In this document: one piece after another, positions 1 to 9,749 of the stretch
Layout of the letters: each line of letters begins with the position of its first letter
How positions within the stretch are numbered: position 1 is the first letter of the stretch
Assembly: GCA_902610585.1 (NCBI GenBank)
Contig: CACLWE010000001.1
Coordinates: forward strand, 46,970-110,969
Length of the DNA: 64,000 bases
Reading direction: 5' to 3'
From: an uncultured Pelagibacteraceae bacterium
Lineage (GTDB): Bacteria; Pseudomonadota; Alphaproteobacteria; Pelagibacterales; AG-422-B15
Position numbers and translations under genes: made by a program
Notes under the pieces: model-generated
Databases searched by the model: none
Told to the model about the DNA's origin: nothing
What the model saw: only the letters and a program-made list of their open reading frames with translations

Positions 1-411
1 CTCGCATATATAAAATTGGATGGGAATATAGGCTGTATGGTCAATGGCGCAGGCTTAGCAATGGCTAGCTTAGATATTATTAAAATGTATGGTGGTGAGC
101 CCGCCAACTTTCTTGATGTTGGCGGTGGAGCTTCTAAAGAAAAGGTTTCGAGTGCATTTAAAATTATTCTTTCTGATAAAGGTGTAAAAGGCATCTTAGT
201 TAATATCTTTGGTGGAATCATGAGATGTGACATCATTGCTGAAGGAATTGTTGCTGCTGCAAAAGAATTAGAAATCTCTGTACCGCTTGTAGTTAGACTT
301 GAAGGCACAAATGTTGATGAAGGTAAAAAAATTCTTGATAATTCAAGTATCGAAATTATTTCTGCCAATGATTTAGATGATGCAGCAAAAAAAATAGTCA
401 AGTTAGTTTAA
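1..411 (+). CDS. sucC: Succinyl-CoA synthetase beta subunit, C-terminal part (5' cut by window edge)
   Basis: The reading frame is open from base 1, so this is the end of a gene that begins outside the window. The last 136 codons carry the SucC C-terminal ligase domain: the [13 protein letters not shown] segment, then [14 protein letters not shown] (the subunit interface and nucleotide-linked loop), then [10 protein letters not shown]. SucC binds the nucleotide and, with SucD, converts succinyl-CoA to succinate with substrate-level phosphorylation. The stop codon overlaps the ATG of sucD by one base, as expected for translational coupling in a sucCDAB-lpd operon. The nucleotide-grasp domain lies outside the window, so ATP versus GTP preference cannot be judged. 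Confidence 0.97.
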   Translation, partial: LAYIKLDGNIGCMVNGAGLAMASLDIIKMYGGEPANFLDVGGGASKEKVSSAFKIILSDKGVKGILVNIFGGIMRCDIIAEGIVAAAKELEISVPLVVRLEGTNVDEGKKILDNSSIEIISANDLDDAAKKIVKLV

Positions 412-1292
412 TGTCAGTAATAGTTAACAAAGATACAAAAGTTATTTGTCAGGGTTTCACCGGATCACAAGGTACCTTTCATTCAGAACAGGCAATTAAA
501 TATGGCACTAACATGGTTGGTGGAGTTACTCCAAAAAAAGGAGGAACTGAGCACTTAGGGTTACCAGTATTTGATACAGTAAAAGAAGCTAAAGATAAAA
601 CGGAAGCAAATGCCACTGTAATTTATGTTCCTCCCCCATTTGCCGCAAAAGCAATTTTAGAAGCAATAGATAGTGAGATGGAGCTAATAGTTTGTATAAC
701 AGAGGGAATTCCTGTTATGGATATGCTAGAGGTCAAAGATAAATTAAGATCTTCCAAATCACGTCTCATTGGCCCCAATTGTCCCGGAGTCATAACTCCT
801 GATGAGTGTAAGATTGGTATAATGCCAGCGCATATTCATCAAAAGGGAAACGTAGGAATTGTATCTAGGTCTGGAACACTAACTTATGAAGCAGTTTATC
901 AAACAACAGTGGAAGGTCTTGGACAATCCACCTGTATTGGAATAGGGGGCGATCCAGTGAATGGAACAAACTTTATTGATTGTTTGGAACTTTTCTTATC
1001 TGATCCGGAAACTGAATCGATAATCATGATTGGTGAAATTGGTGGTTCAGCTGAGGAAGAAGCAGCTGAATTTTTGAGAAAAGAAAAGGTAAAAAAGCCA
1101 ACCGTTGGATTTATTGCAGGAACGTCAGCCCCTCCAGGAAGAAGAATGGGACACGCTGGAGCAATTGTATCTGGAGGGAAAGGTGGAGCAGAAGATAAAA
1201 TTGAAGCCATGAAGAGTGCTGGGATTCAAATTTCAAATTCTCCAGCAGCTTTAGGATCAACTTTACTTGAGGTATTAAAGAATCAAAACTAA
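411..1292 (+). CDS. sucD: Succinyl-CoA synthetase alpha subunit
   Basis: This 293-residue protein has the normal SucD length. An N-terminal CoA-binding Rossmann domain ([12 protein letters not shown], around residues 14-25) is followed by the ligase domain with IGPNCPGVI and the phospho-histidine loop [14 protein letters not shown], in which His248 is the residue that carries phosphate. It forms the catalytic complex with SucC in the TCA cycle. The ATG overlaps the sucC stop codon and sucA follows 14 bases downstream. Nothing is missing or unusual. Confidence 0.98.
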   Translation: MSVIVNKDTKVICQGFTGSQGTFHSEQAIKYGTNMVGGVTPKKGGTEHLGLPVFDTVKEAKDKTEANATVIYVPPPFAAKAILEAIDSEMELIVCITEGIPVMDMLEVKDKLRSSKSRLIGPNCPGVITPDECKIGIMPAHIHQKGNVGIVSRSGTLTYEAVYQTTVEGLGQSTCIGIGGDPVNGTNFIDCLELFLSDPETESIIMIGEIGGSAEEEAAEFLRKEKVKKPTVGFIAGTSAPPGRRMGHAGAIVSGGKGGAEDKIEAMKSAGIQISNSPAALGSTLLEVLKNQN

Positions 1293-1306
1293 AATTAATC
1301 TGCTTA

Positions 1307-4267
1307 ATGACAAAGTCATCCATAAACGATATTTTTGATAAAACATCTTTCCTGCACGGTGCAAACGCAGTTTATATCGAACAAATGTTCGAAAGATTTC
1401 AAAATAATCCCGCTGACATTCCAGATGATTGGAGAACTTTTTTTTCTGGTATTACAGATAACTTAAATCAACAAAATATTCTTCGTGCCAGTTGGGCATC
1501 TCAAAATGTAGAAACCAATAATGAAGAAGATACTTTAGAAAATATTAATGAGAGTGAAATCAAAATAGAGTCCCAAATATTAAATAAAGATAACATTGTT
1601 ACGAGTGAAGTATTTAAAGAACAGGTTTTTGACTCAATAAGGGCAATAAGACTTATCAGAGCTTATAGAGTTAATGGTCATCTTGCATCAAATCTGGATC
1701 CACTAAATTTAAAAGAAATTAAAACATATTCTGAACTTGATTATAGAAATTATGGTTTCAAAGAAAATGACCTTGATAAAGAAATTTTTATTGACGGAAG
1801 TCTTGGTCTAAACTTTGCTAAACTCAGAAATATAATTGACATACTTAAGGAAACTTATTGCGGATCTATAGGTGTTGAATTTGTTCATATTCAAGATGCT
1901 GATCAAAAGCAATGGGTTCAAGAAAGAATAGAGGAAGTTAGAAATAAAACACAGTTTACCTCAAACGGTAAGAAAGCAATATTCAAACGTTTGCTTGAAG
2001 CTGAAATGTTCGAGCAATTCCTTGATAAAAAATTTATAGGCACCAAAAGGTTTGGGCTCGTTGGCAGTGAGTCGACTGTCCCAGGCATTGAGCAAATAAT
2101 AAAACAAAGCTGCTTAGCAGGAGTCGAGGACATATATATAGGAACCGCACATCGTGGGAGATTAACTCTTCTTTCATCTGTTATGGAAGTTCCCTTGCGA
2201 TCAATTATGGCAAAATTTGAGGGTGGAGGAGAGGATCCAAATGAAGTTTTAGGATCCGGGGACGTGAAGTACCATTTAGGGATTTCAAGTGATAGAGAGT
2301 TTGATGATAAAAAAATTCATCTTTCTTTGACGCCAAACCCATCACATTTGGAGGCAGTGGATCCCGTAGTGATTGGAAAAGTTAGAGCTGAGCAAACATT
2401 GCTTCAAGATAAAACAAACGACAGAGTAATAGGACTATTAATTCATGGTGATGCTGCAATGGCTGGGCAAGGTGTTGTTGCAGAAACTTTTGCGATGTCG
2501 CAATTACGGGGTTTTCGCACAGGAGGTACAATTCATTTTGTTATTAACAATCAAATAGGTTTCACCACAATGCCCCATTATGGTCGTTCAGCTCCATACT
2601 GTACCGAAATAGCAAAAATCATACAGGCGCCGATATTTCATGTTAATGGAGATGATGTTGAAGCAGTCGTTCATGTATGTAGACTAGCAGTTGAATTTAG
2701 AAATAAATTTAAAACTGACGTTGTAGTAGATATGTTTTGTTATCGTCGATCTGGCCATAATGAAATGGATTTACCAGAATTTACACAGCCGCTAATGTAT
2801 CAAAAAATTAAATCTCACCCTTCTACTCTTAAAATTTATGAAAAAAAACTTATTGAAGAGGGTGTTTTAACTAATGATGATGTTGAAAATGAAAGATCAA
2901 TTTACGCCAGTAAATTGAATGAAGAGTTAAAATTTGCAAAGTCGTATAAGCCAAATAAAGCTGACTGGCTTGAAGGTTCATGGAAAGGTATAACGGTAGC
3001 GTCAATCGATGCAAGAAGAGGTAAAACAGCTATTACTGAAAATGAGCTTTTAAAAATTGGGGAAGAAATACATACCATTCCAGAAAACTTTAACCCTCAT
3101 AGAAGAATAAAAAAAATTTATGATGATAGATTATCAAGTATACAAACAGGTAATGGAATTGACTGGGCAACTGCTGAGTCTCTTGCATTTGCTTCATTGT
3201 TATCAGAAGGTTATGGAGTAAGGCTTTCTGGTCAAGACTCGGGCAGAGGCACTTTTAGTCAAAGACATGCAGTTCTTTATGATCAAGTAAGCGAGAAAAG
3301 ATTTGTACCATTGAGACATTTTAGAGAAAAACAAGGATTTTTTGAAATCATTGATAGTTTTTTATCTGAGTATGGTGTTTTGGGTTTCGAATATGGTTAT
3401 TCACAAGTTGATCCAAGAACTCTAGTGCTTTGGGAGGGTCAATTTGGTGACTTTGCAAACAATGCTCAGACAATAATTGACCAATTTATAACTACTGGTG
3501 AGAGAAAATGGTTAAGAATGTCAGGTCTGACATTGCTTTTGCCACACGGCCATGAAGGCCAGGGACCTGAACACACAAGTGGAAGATTAGAGAGATTTTT
3601 ACAAATGTGTGCCGAGGACAATATTCAAGTTGTTAATTGTACTTCACCCGCAAATTATTTTCATGCTCTTAGAAGACAGCTTCATAGAGATTTCAGAAAA
3701 CCACTGGTTATCATGACACCTAAATCTACATTAAGGCACAAAAAAAATACATCTAGCATTGAAGAATTTACAAATGGATCAACCTTTCATCGAATTTTAA
3801 GAAAAGAACTAACTTCAGATCAAAAATCAAAAGTAAATAGATTGCTTTTATGTTCTGGAAAAATATATTTTGAGCTTGATGACCATCTTGAAAAATTAAA
3901 AAAAGATAATGTACACATTTTAAGATTTGATCAATTGTATCCATTTCCTTATGAAGTTTTAAAAGAAGAAGTGTTACAGTTTCCAAATGCTGAAATAATT
4001 TGGGTTCAAGAAGAGCCATCAAATATGGGAGCATTCAGATTTGTTAAACATCGTATTGAGTCAGTATTACAGGGAGTAACAGGAAAATATAAAGAGCTAC
4101 TATTTATAGGTAGAAAGGCATCCGCATCTCCTGCTACTGGTATAGCCAATCGTCATGCAGAAAACCAAGCCAATATTATAAAGCTGGCTGTAGAGAGCGA
4201 TATAAATGAAATTAAAAAACACAAGGATGGCGTAACATTAGTTAAATTTAAACTGCCGATTGAATAA
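1307..4267 (+). CDS. sucA: 2-oxoglutarate dehydrogenase E1 component
   Basis: This 986-residue protein is the thiamine-diphosphate-dependent decarboxylase of the 2-oxoglutarate dehydrogenase complex. The N-terminal segment FLHGANAVYIEQMFERF with DDWRTFF is the E2-binding motif typical of this family. The TPP site is marked by GTAHRGRL (near residue 280) and HGDAAMAGQG (near 380). The transketolase-like pyrimidine domain starts around residue 620 (ESLAFASLL) and includes LLPHGHEGQGPEHTS. It lies between sucD and sucB in the same orientation, so the two TCA steps are probably co-transcribed. Confidence 0.98.
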   Translation: MTKSSINDIFDKTSFLHGANAVYIEQMFERFQNNPADIPDDWRTFFSGITDNLNQQNILRASWASQNVETNNEEDTLENINESEIKIESQILNKDNIVTSEVFKEQVFDSIRAIRLIRAYRVNGHLASNLDPLNLKEIKTYSELDYRNYGFKENDLDKEIFIDGSLGLNFAKLRNIIDILKETYCGSIGVEFVHIQDADQKQWVQERIEEVRNKTQFTSNGKKAIFKRLLEAEMFEQFLDKKFIGTKRFGLVGSESTVPGIEQIIKQSCLAGVEDIYIGTAHRGRLTLLSSVMEVPLRSIMAKFEGGGEDPNEVLGSGDVKYHLGISSDREFDDKKIHLSLTPNPSHLEAVDPVVIGKVRAEQTLLQDKTNDRVIGLLIHGDAAMAGQGVVAETFAMSQLRGFRTGGTIHFVINNQIGFTTMPHYGRSAPYCTEIAKIIQAPIFHVNGDDVEAVVHVCRLAVEFRNKFKTDVVVDMFCYRRSGHNEMDLPEFTQPLMYQKIKSHPSTLKIYEKKLIEEGVLTNDDVENERSIYASKLNEELKFAKSYKPNKADWLEGSWKGITVASIDARRGKTAITENELLKIGEEIHTIPENFNPHRRIKKIYDDRLSSIQTGNGIDWATAESLAFASLLSEGYGVRLSGQDSGRGTFSQRHAVLYDQVSEKRFVPLRHFREKQGFFEIIDSFLSEYGVLGFEYGYSQVDPRTLVLWEGQFGDFANNAQTIIDQFITTGERKWLRMSGLTLLLPHGHEGQGPEHTSGRLERFLQMCAEDNIQVVNCTSPANYFHALRRQLHRDFRKPLVIMTPKSTLRHKKNTSSIEEFTNGSTFHRILRKELTSDQKSKVNRLLLCSGKIYFELDDHLEKLKKDNVHILRFDQLYPFPYEVLKEEVLQFPNAEIIWVQEEPSNMGAFRFVKHRIESVLQGVTGKYKELLFIGRKASASPATGIANRHAENQANIIKLAVESDINEIKKHKDGVTLVKFKLPIE

Positions 4268-4293
4268 TAATCTTAAAGTGTTAAATATTAAAT

Positions 4294-5532
4294 ATGTCTG
4301 TTGAAATCAAAGTTCCTTCACTCGGAGAAAGCGTTGTAGAGGCAACGGTAGCAAAATGGTATAAGAATGAAGGTGACTCTGTATCCGTCGATGAACCACT
4401 GCTTGAGCTTGAGACAGATAAAGTAACTCTTGAAGTTCCTTCGCCATCAAATGGCTGCATACAAAAAATCAACGCAGAAGAAGGTTCAACTGTTGAAGTT
4501 GGAGCAATCTTAGGGTCTATTGATGAAAATGCATCTATAGACAAAAAAGTTAATCAGTCAGAACCAGTAATTGAAAAATCAGTTACGACTCCAGAAAAAA
4601 TTATTCCTGAGGAAATAAAGTCTCCACCAAAAGAAGAGATGCCCATTCAAATTGATAATTTAAATAATCAAAAATTATCACCTGCTGTAAGAAAAATTGC
4701 TGCTGAAAAGAATATAAATATTAATACTGTAACCTCTTCAAGAGAGGATGGTAGAATTACTAAATCTGACGTCATAAATTATCAAAATATAGAAAAACAA
4801 GAAAATACTCCTCAAACAATTAGACAAACCGATAAAAGAGAAGAACGAGTGCCCATGTCGCGTTTAAGGCAAACCATTGCGAAACGTCTAAAGGATGCCC
4901 AGAATAATGCTGCTATGCTCACAACATTTAATGAGGTTGATATGAGTGAGCTTATAAAGACACGTAATGATCATAAATCAGAATTTGAAAAAAAGTATGG
5001 CGTGAAATTAGGCTTCATGTCTTTTTTTGTAAAAGCATGTATAACTGCGCTGAGAGATATTCCTGAAGTAAATGCAGAAATTGAAAATAACGATGTCATT
5101 TATAAAAACTTTTACAATATTGGTGTTGCTGTTGGAACTGATCAAGGCCTCGTCGTACCAGTTGTTAAAGACGCCGATAAAAAATCTCTTGTTGAAGTAG
5201 AAAAAGAAATCTATCAACTGGGACAGAAAGCTCGTTCTGGCCAATTAAGTATTGAAGATATGCAGGGCGGTACATTTACAATATCCAATGGTGGTGTTTA
5301 TGGATCTTTAATGTCAACTCCAATATTAAATCCACCTCAATCAGGAATATTGGGAATGCATAAAATAGAAGAAAGACCCATAGCTATTGATGGTGAAATA
5401 ACAATTAGACCAATGATGTATCTTGCCCTTTCATACGATCATAGAATAGTAGACGGCAAAGGAGCTGTAACTTTTTTAGTGAGAGTTAAAGAGGGTCTAG
5501 AGGATCCAAGTAGATTATTGTTAGGAGTTTAA
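4294..5532 (+). CDS. sucB: Dihydrolipoyl succinyltransferase (E2 of 2-oxoglutarate dehydrogenase)
   Basis: This 412-residue protein shows the classic E2 layout. One lipoyl domain spans residues 1-75, with the lipoylated Lys43 in [13 protein letters not shown] charged, Pro/Glu-rich linker follows, then a peripheral subunit-binding domain at about 128-165 ([13 protein letters not shown]). The catalytic acyltransferase domain starts near 190 ([15 protein letters not shown]) and carries the active-site [11 protein letters not shown], with His383 and Asp387. It passes succinyl groups to CoA and forms the complex core. The gap from sucA is 26 bases and lpd begins 1 base after its stop. Confidence 0.98.
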   Translation: MSVEIKVPSLGESVVEATVAKWYKNEGDSVSVDEPLLELETDKVTLEVPSPSNGCIQKINAEEGSTVEVGAILGSIDENASIDKKVNQSEPVIEKSVTTPEKIIPEEIKSPPKEEMPIQIDNLNNQKLSPAVRKIAAEKNININTVTSSREDGRITKSDVINYQNIEKQENTPQTIRQTDKREERVPMSRLRQTIAKRLKDAQNNAAMLTTFNEVDMSELIKTRNDHKSEFEKKYGVKLGFMSFFVKACITALRDIPEVNAEIENNDVIYKNFYNIGVAVGTDQGLVVPVVKDADKKSLVEVEKEIYQLGQKARSGQLSIEDMQGGTFTISNGGVYGSLMSTPILNPPQSGILGMHKIEERPIAIDGEITIRPMMYLALSYDHRIVDGKGAVTFLVRVKEGLEDPSRLLLGV

Positions 5533-5533
5533 T

Positions 5534-6925
5534 TTGGAACAATTTGATATCACAGTGATTGGCAGCGGGCCTGCTGGTTACGTTTGTGCAATTAGGGCAT
5601 CACAACTTGGATACAAGGTTTGTTGTATCGAAAAGGGACAAACGCTTGGCGGTACCTGCTTAAATATTGGATGTATTCCCTCAAAATCTCTATTGCATTC
5701 TTCTCATTTATTTCATCAAGCTTCAGAACTTAATCAATTAGGCATTAATTTTGATAACGTATCGTTTGATCTAAATAAAATAATGAAATCTAAAAATGAA
5801 AGCGTCGAGTCACTTACAAGTGGCATCGACTTTCTTTTTAAAAAAAATAAAGTTACAAGAAAATTGGGATTTGCGAAGTTCATTGACAATGAGCAAATTG
5901 AGATTTTAACTGGCGATAGTTCTGAGGTTATTAAATCATCTAAAACAATTATTGCTACAGGTTCAGAAGTTGTTTCACCTGAGGGAGTGATCATTGATGA
6001 AATTGATATCTTATCATCCACTGGAGCTTTAAGTTTATCGTCTGTTCCAAAGCACCTAATGGTTATTGGTGCAGGTTACATTGGCCTGGAAATGGGATCT
6101 GTTTGGTCAAGACTAGGGTCAAAGGTAACGGTTATTGAATATGCTGACCGAATACTTCCTGGAATGGACCAAGAAATTTCTGATGCTTTTCAAAAAATAC
6201 TCATTAAACAAGGATTTGATTTTAAACTTTCCACTGCTTTAAGAAAGGTAAATAAAAGCGACGGCTCGCTTTCTGTTTCGGTTGAAAACAATGGTCAAAC
6301 TCTTGATATGGATTGTGACAAAGTTTTAATATCGACTGGTCGAAAACCTTACACTTTTGGTCTGAACTTAGAGAAGATAGGAGTAAAAACGAATGATAAA
6401 GGCTTTATTGAGACTAATCAGCATTTTAATACTTCGATTGAAAATATTTACGCAATCGGTGATTGTAAAGTAGGACCAATGCTTGCCCATAAAGCTTCAG
6501 AAGAAGGTACTGCTGCAGCTGAGATTATTGACGGTCAGGCTGGACACGTTAACTACAATACAATTCCATCGGTTATTTATACTGCCCCAGAAGTAGCATC
6601 AGTTGGAAAAACAGAGGAAGAATTAAAGAAAAACAACATCACATACAAAATAGGTAAATTTCCGTTTTCAGCAAATGGTAAAGCTAAAGTGATGAATGAA
6701 ACAAGCGGGTTTGTGAAGATCTTATCTGATAAAAATACAGATGAAGTATTAGGTGTTCATATCATTGGAGCAGACGCCGGCAACCTTATTGGCGAACTCA
6801 CAATTGCAATGGAATTTGGAGCATCAGCTGAGGATATCGCAAGAACGTGTCATGCACATCCAACTCTAACAGAATCAATAAAAGAAGCTGCGTTAAACGT
6901 GGATAATCAAGCTATTCATATTTAG
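5534..6925 (+). CDS. lpd: Dihydrolipoyl dehydrogenase (E3)
   Basis: This 463-residue FAD/NAD disulfide oxidoreductase reoxidises the lipoyl groups of E2. An FAD-binding GSGPAGY is at residues 11-17, the redox-active disulfide is Cys42/Cys47 (GGTCLNIGCIPSK), the NAD-binding GAGYIGLEMGSVW lies near residue 180, and the C-terminal interface supplies the His442-Glu447 dyad in HAHPTLTE. The start is TTG at 5534, because no ATG lies between it and the FAD motif and a TAGGAG Shine-Dalgarno sits at 5522-5527. The 3' end overlaps the convergent membrane-protein gene by 14 bases. Confidence 0.97.
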   Translation: MEQFDITVIGSGPAGYVCAIRASQLGYKVCCIEKGQTLGGTCLNIGCIPSKSLLHSSHLFHQASELNQLGINFDNVSFDLNKIMKSKNESVESLTSGIDFLFKKNKVTRKLGFAKFIDNEQIEILTGDSSEVIKSSKTIIATGSEVVSPEGVIIDEIDILSSTGALSLSSVPKHLMVIGAGYIGLEMGSVWSRLGSKVTVIEYADRILPGMDQEISDAFQKILIKQGFDFKLSTALRKVNKSDGSLSVSVENNGQTLDMDCDKVLISTGRKPYTFGLNLEKIGVKTNDKGFIETNQHFNTSIENIYAIGDCKVGPMLAHKASEEGTAAAEIIDGQAGHVNYNTIPSVIYTAPEVASVGKTEEELKKNNITYKIGKFPFSANGKAKVMNETSGFVKILSDKNTDEVLGVHIIGADAGNLIGELTIAMEFGASAEDIARTCHAHPTLTESIKEAALNVDNQAIHI

Positions 6926-7502
6926 CTTCCTTTTTTGTTATTAATAAAGTCATCAAGTACAGCCAGACTGCTACAACTACATGATAAAAATGCCAGCTGA
7001 GATTTGGTTCAAACAGCTGAACCTGTCTAATAATAAAATTAACCAGTATAATTGAAAAAATGAAGCTTGATACGAAACGAGAAGAAATTTTTTCTCTTGG
7101 TATCAAAAAAGAAAAAATTATTCCGAGAATAAGCCACATAACAGCATACATGATGATTAAACTCTTTGCTTGAAAGAAAATATATATACTTATCAATGCC
7201 ATTATTAGTGCAAAAATTAAAATTATCTTTTCATTAAGGAACTGACTTTTTTTAATGACGTTTATCGTGATAAGTGGCACTCCGAATAGAAGTGATAGAG
7301 CTGTGAACAATTGATGTGAAGACTTCAGCTCGGTATGCATGTTCAAGCCAAACCTAAGGGTTGCTAAAAAAGCTGCGACTGCCAGTACTAAAACTCCGGC
7401 AGCAGCAAAGTTTAGCTTATGTTGCAAAAAGACTCTTATTGAGTATGCACCAGCTATTACAATCAGTATTTCAGAAAGAGCAAAATGAGCTGGAGGTGTC
7501 AT
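6912..7502 (-). CDS. Polytopic membrane protein of unknown function
   Basis: I do not recognise this 196-residue protein. It is mostly hydrophobic with about six candidate membrane helices, starting near residues 7-25, 32-50, 65-82, 93-110, 113-133 and 142-160, and a last hydrophobic stretch containing SWHFYHVVVAVWLYLM near the C-terminus that has two closely spaced histidines. It starts on the stop codon of the preceding fatty-acid-hydroxylase-family gene (one-base overlap), so the two are almost certainly translated together. A role in membrane lipid or quinone metabolism is inference from that coupling only. Its 3' end overlaps lpd on the opposite strand. Confidence 0.8.
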   Translation of the reverse strand: MTPPAHFALSEILIVIAGAYSIRVFLQHKLNFAAAGVLVLAVAAFLATLRFGLNMHTELKSSHQLFTALSLLFGVPLITINVIKKSQFLNEKIILIFALIMALISIYIFFQAKSLIIMYAVMWLILGIIFSFLIPREKISSRFVSSFIFSIILVNFIIRQVQLFEPNLSWHFYHVVVAVWLYLMTLLITKKEAKYE

Positions 7503-8422
7503 TAATGACTTTTAATCGCCCTGTTATAGTCTTCTTTAATTTGAGTTGAAGTTTTTCGAGTTCCGTCATGCGACCATCCAGGAGGGCCAAAAAGATACAT
7601 AAATCTATCTTTAAGCGAAATACCGCGCATTGAAATGTCTTTAAATATATTTGCATATTCTTCAAATAATATCCTAAGAGGATTCAAAGATGTCATCGGA
7701 ACCACCAATCCATAGTCACATGGTTCTTTTGGATCTTCAGCAACAAATGTTCCAAACATTCTATCCCAAACCATTAGTGTTCCAGCATAATTTGCATCAA
7801 GGTATTTCGGATTTCTTGCATGATGAACTCTATGGTGTGAAGGTGTGTTAAATAAATACTCATACCAGCGTGGTAACTTATATATAGTTTGAGTGTGGCA
7901 TAAATATTGGTAGTAACCGTTTATAAACACACAGAATAAAACCATTACTGGATCAAAGCCAATGATTACAAGTGGTATTTTGAGCATTCGAGTTCCAGTG
8001 AAGTGTTTTGTAAATGGTTGTCTTGCACCCACATCGATGCCCATTCTTTCTGAAGAGTGGTGAGTTCGATGCAGCCCCCAGCCCCATCTCCATCGATGAC
8101 AAATTCTGTGATGTAAATAAAAAGTTAAATCATCAAGTATGAAGCATAAAACTAAAGCGCTTAAAGTAAATGGGAATGTATAAATCTGAAATTCCTTAGC
8201 CCAAAATAGAGCTCCTAGTGTTATAAACGCAAATAGTCCATTAACAGGGTAACTCAAAACTCCCATGGACATATTTAATATCCATTCTTTAAAATCATTT
8301 TTACCTTTCAATTTAAAGAAATATATAGCTAATGTTTCTATTACTGCTATTCCAATTAAAATTGGTACCAATAACCAAAAAAGCTCTAGAGCGGAATATC
8401 GGAACAAAAAATCAACTGACAT
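7502..8422 (-). CDS. Sterol desaturase / fatty acid hydroxylase family membrane enzyme
   Basis: This 306-residue integral membrane protein has the histidine boxes of the di-iron fatty acid hydroxylase superfamily: HHRICH (His104, His105, His109), HRTHH (His118, His121, His122) and SHHRVHH (His196, His197, His200, His201). N-terminal hydrophobic helices lie at about 12-36, 55-75 and 85-102. Family members use a di-iron centre and O2 to hydroxylate or desaturate lipids such as sterols, fatty acids or carotenoids; the substrate here is unknown. It overlaps the upstream NTF2-like gene by 11 bases and the downstream membrane-protein gene by one base, so the three form a unit. Confidence 0.93.
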   Translation of the reverse strand: MSVDFLFRYSALELFWLLVPILIGIAVIETLAIYFFKLKGKNDFKEWILNMSMGVLSYPVNGLFAFITLGALFWAKEFQIYTFPFTLSALVLCFILDDLTFYLHHRICHRWRWGWGLHRTHHSSERMGIDVGARQPFTKHFTGTRMLKIPLVIIGFDPVMVLFCVFINGYYQYLCHTQTIYKLPRWYEYLFNTPSHHRVHHARNPKYLDANYAGTLMVWDRMFGTFVAEDPKEPCDYGLVVPMTSLNPLRILFEEYANIFKDISMRGISLKDRFMYLFGPPGWSHDGTRKTSTQIKEDYNRAIKSH

Positions 8423-8807
8423 TTTTAAAACTCTCTAACATGTTACCCATCATCTTGTGTATTATATTAACACCCTGGAGTGGTCTGATAAATACTTTAA
8501 ATTCAGTAATAAGTCCAGCTTCATTCCATGTAATGAGGTCGATTCCATTTATATCAGTATCTTCAATAGTCAAAGTAAATTCAAGGCTGGCGTTTGTTTT
8601 TCCAATTATTTCTTTATGATATTTAAAATTCGATGCATTAAATACTTCTGATGCAGCCATTAAATATTTTAATGTGATATCTTTTCCTCGCTGAGGTGTG
8701 TACACAACTGGAGAATAAAAAATAACATGCTCATCTAATATCTCTGTCAGAGCATTATAGTCTCGAAGATTAACAACATCATGCCATCTTGATATTGGGT
8801 TTTGCAT
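8412..8807 (-). CDS. SnoaL/NTF2-like fold protein
   Basis: This small 131-residue protein fits the nuclear-transport-factor-2-like (SnoaL) fold. The start ISRWHDVVNLRDYNALTEIL with DEHVIFYSP is the usual helix-helix-strand opening. TPQRGKDITLKYL then forms the cone entrance, and the remaining half is a series of beta strands ending in DLITWNEAGLITEFKVFIRP. Such proteins are small-molecule isomerases, cyclases or binding proteins, and no specific activity can be assigned. It overlaps the downstream fatty-acid-hydroxylase-family gene by 11 bases, suggesting that it handles that enzyme's substrate or product. That link is inference. Confidence 0.85.
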   Translation of the reverse strand: MQNPISRWHDVVNLRDYNALTEILDEHVIFYSPVVYTPQRGKDITLKYLMAASEVFNASNFKYHKEIIGKTNASLEFTLTIEDTDINGIDLITWNEAGLITEFKVFIRPLQGVNIIHKMMGNMLESFKNVS

Positions 8808-8828
8808 ATTTATTAATATATAATTTAT

Positions 8829-9746
8829 TTATTTCTTAGCAAGCGGATGGGTTTTTGAATATGCTTCATATAGTCGCTCAGTCTCAACTTTGGTATATCT
8901 TTGAGTTGTGGAAAGACTGCTGTGTCCCAATAATTCTTGAATTGTTCTCAGGTCTCCACCTGAGTCAAGCAAATGTGTAGCAAAACTATGTCTTAACGCA
9001 TGAGGGGTTGCAGTTTCAGGTAAAGACAAATTATGCCTAATTTTTTCCAAAGTATATTGAATAATTCTCGGACTAAGACGGTTCATTCTTTTACCTAAAA
9101 AAAGTGGATCACCATTTTCAAAACCCTTTGGACACTCTTTTATATATTCTTTTATTTCGTGCTTAATAAATTCCATTAAAGGCACGAGTCTTTCTTTGTT
9201 ACCTTTGCCTCTAATGACCAAATATTCATTCTCATTAATATCTTCATAATTTAAATTTAATGCCTCGGAAATTCTCAATCCGCATCCATATAAAAGCATA
9301 AGGATTGACTTATTACGTAATCCCACCCATTTCTCTTTTTCAATTTCTTGTGAATATTTTATAGCTTTAATTGCAAGATCAGCTGAAATTGGTCTGGGCA
9401 AAGATTTTTTTGTTTTCGGAGATTTTAAAGATTGTATCGTACTATTTTTTATTTTTTCATTCTTTACTAAGAAATTAAAAAAAGATTTTAATGATGATAT
9501 CACTCTTGCAATTGATGTAGTTCGAATACCTTGATTTCTTAAAAAGGATAAGAAACTTCTGAAGTCAGAAATTTGCATACTATCAAGATCATTTATTGAT
9601 AAGCTACCCCCAAAATGGTCCTTTGAAAAAATTAAAAATTTTTCAACGTCATTTTTGTAGCTTATAAGCGTGTTGTCACTTAAGTTTCTAACTTTTTGTA
9701 AATTTTCAATCCAATCGTGAAAGCATTCTTTAACTTGTTTATTCAC
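8829..9746 (-). CDS. xerC: Tyrosine recombinase XerC
   Basis: This 305-residue tyrosine recombinase resolves chromosome dimers at dif together with XerD. The N-terminal core-binding SAM-like domain covers about residues 5-95 and the catalytic domain runs from 115. The catalytic set is complete: Arg158 (CGLRIS), Lys181 (RGKGNKERLVPL), His249 and Arg252 (HALRHSFATHLL), His275 (LLGHSSLSTTQ) and the nucleophile Tyr284. The start is GTG at 9746, four bases after the tal stop. XerC rather than a phage integrase is favoured by its length, sequence and core-gene setting. XerC versus XerD is a judgement from overall similarity. Confidence 0.9.
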   Translation of the reverse strand: MNKQVKECFHDWIENLQKVRNLSDNTLISYKNDVEKFLIFSKDHFGGSLSINDLDSMQISDFRSFLSFLRNQGIRTTSIARVISSLKSFFNFLVKNEKIKNSTIQSLKSPKTKKSLPRPISADLAIKAIKYSQEIEKEKWVGLRNKSILMLLYGCGLRISEALNLNYEDINENEYLVIRGKGNKERLVPLMEFIKHEIKEYIKECPKGFENGDPLFLGKRMNRLSPRIIQYTLEKIRHNLSLPETATPHALRHSFATHLLDSGGDLRTIQELLGHSSLSTTQRYTKVETERLYEAYSKTHPLAKK

Positions 9747-9749
9747 GCA

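Noticed and set aside
8829..9746. Tyrosine recombinase as the integrase of a mobile element
   Set aside because: Length and sequence fit XerC, neighbours are core genes and there are no att repeats, tRNA junction or phage genes.
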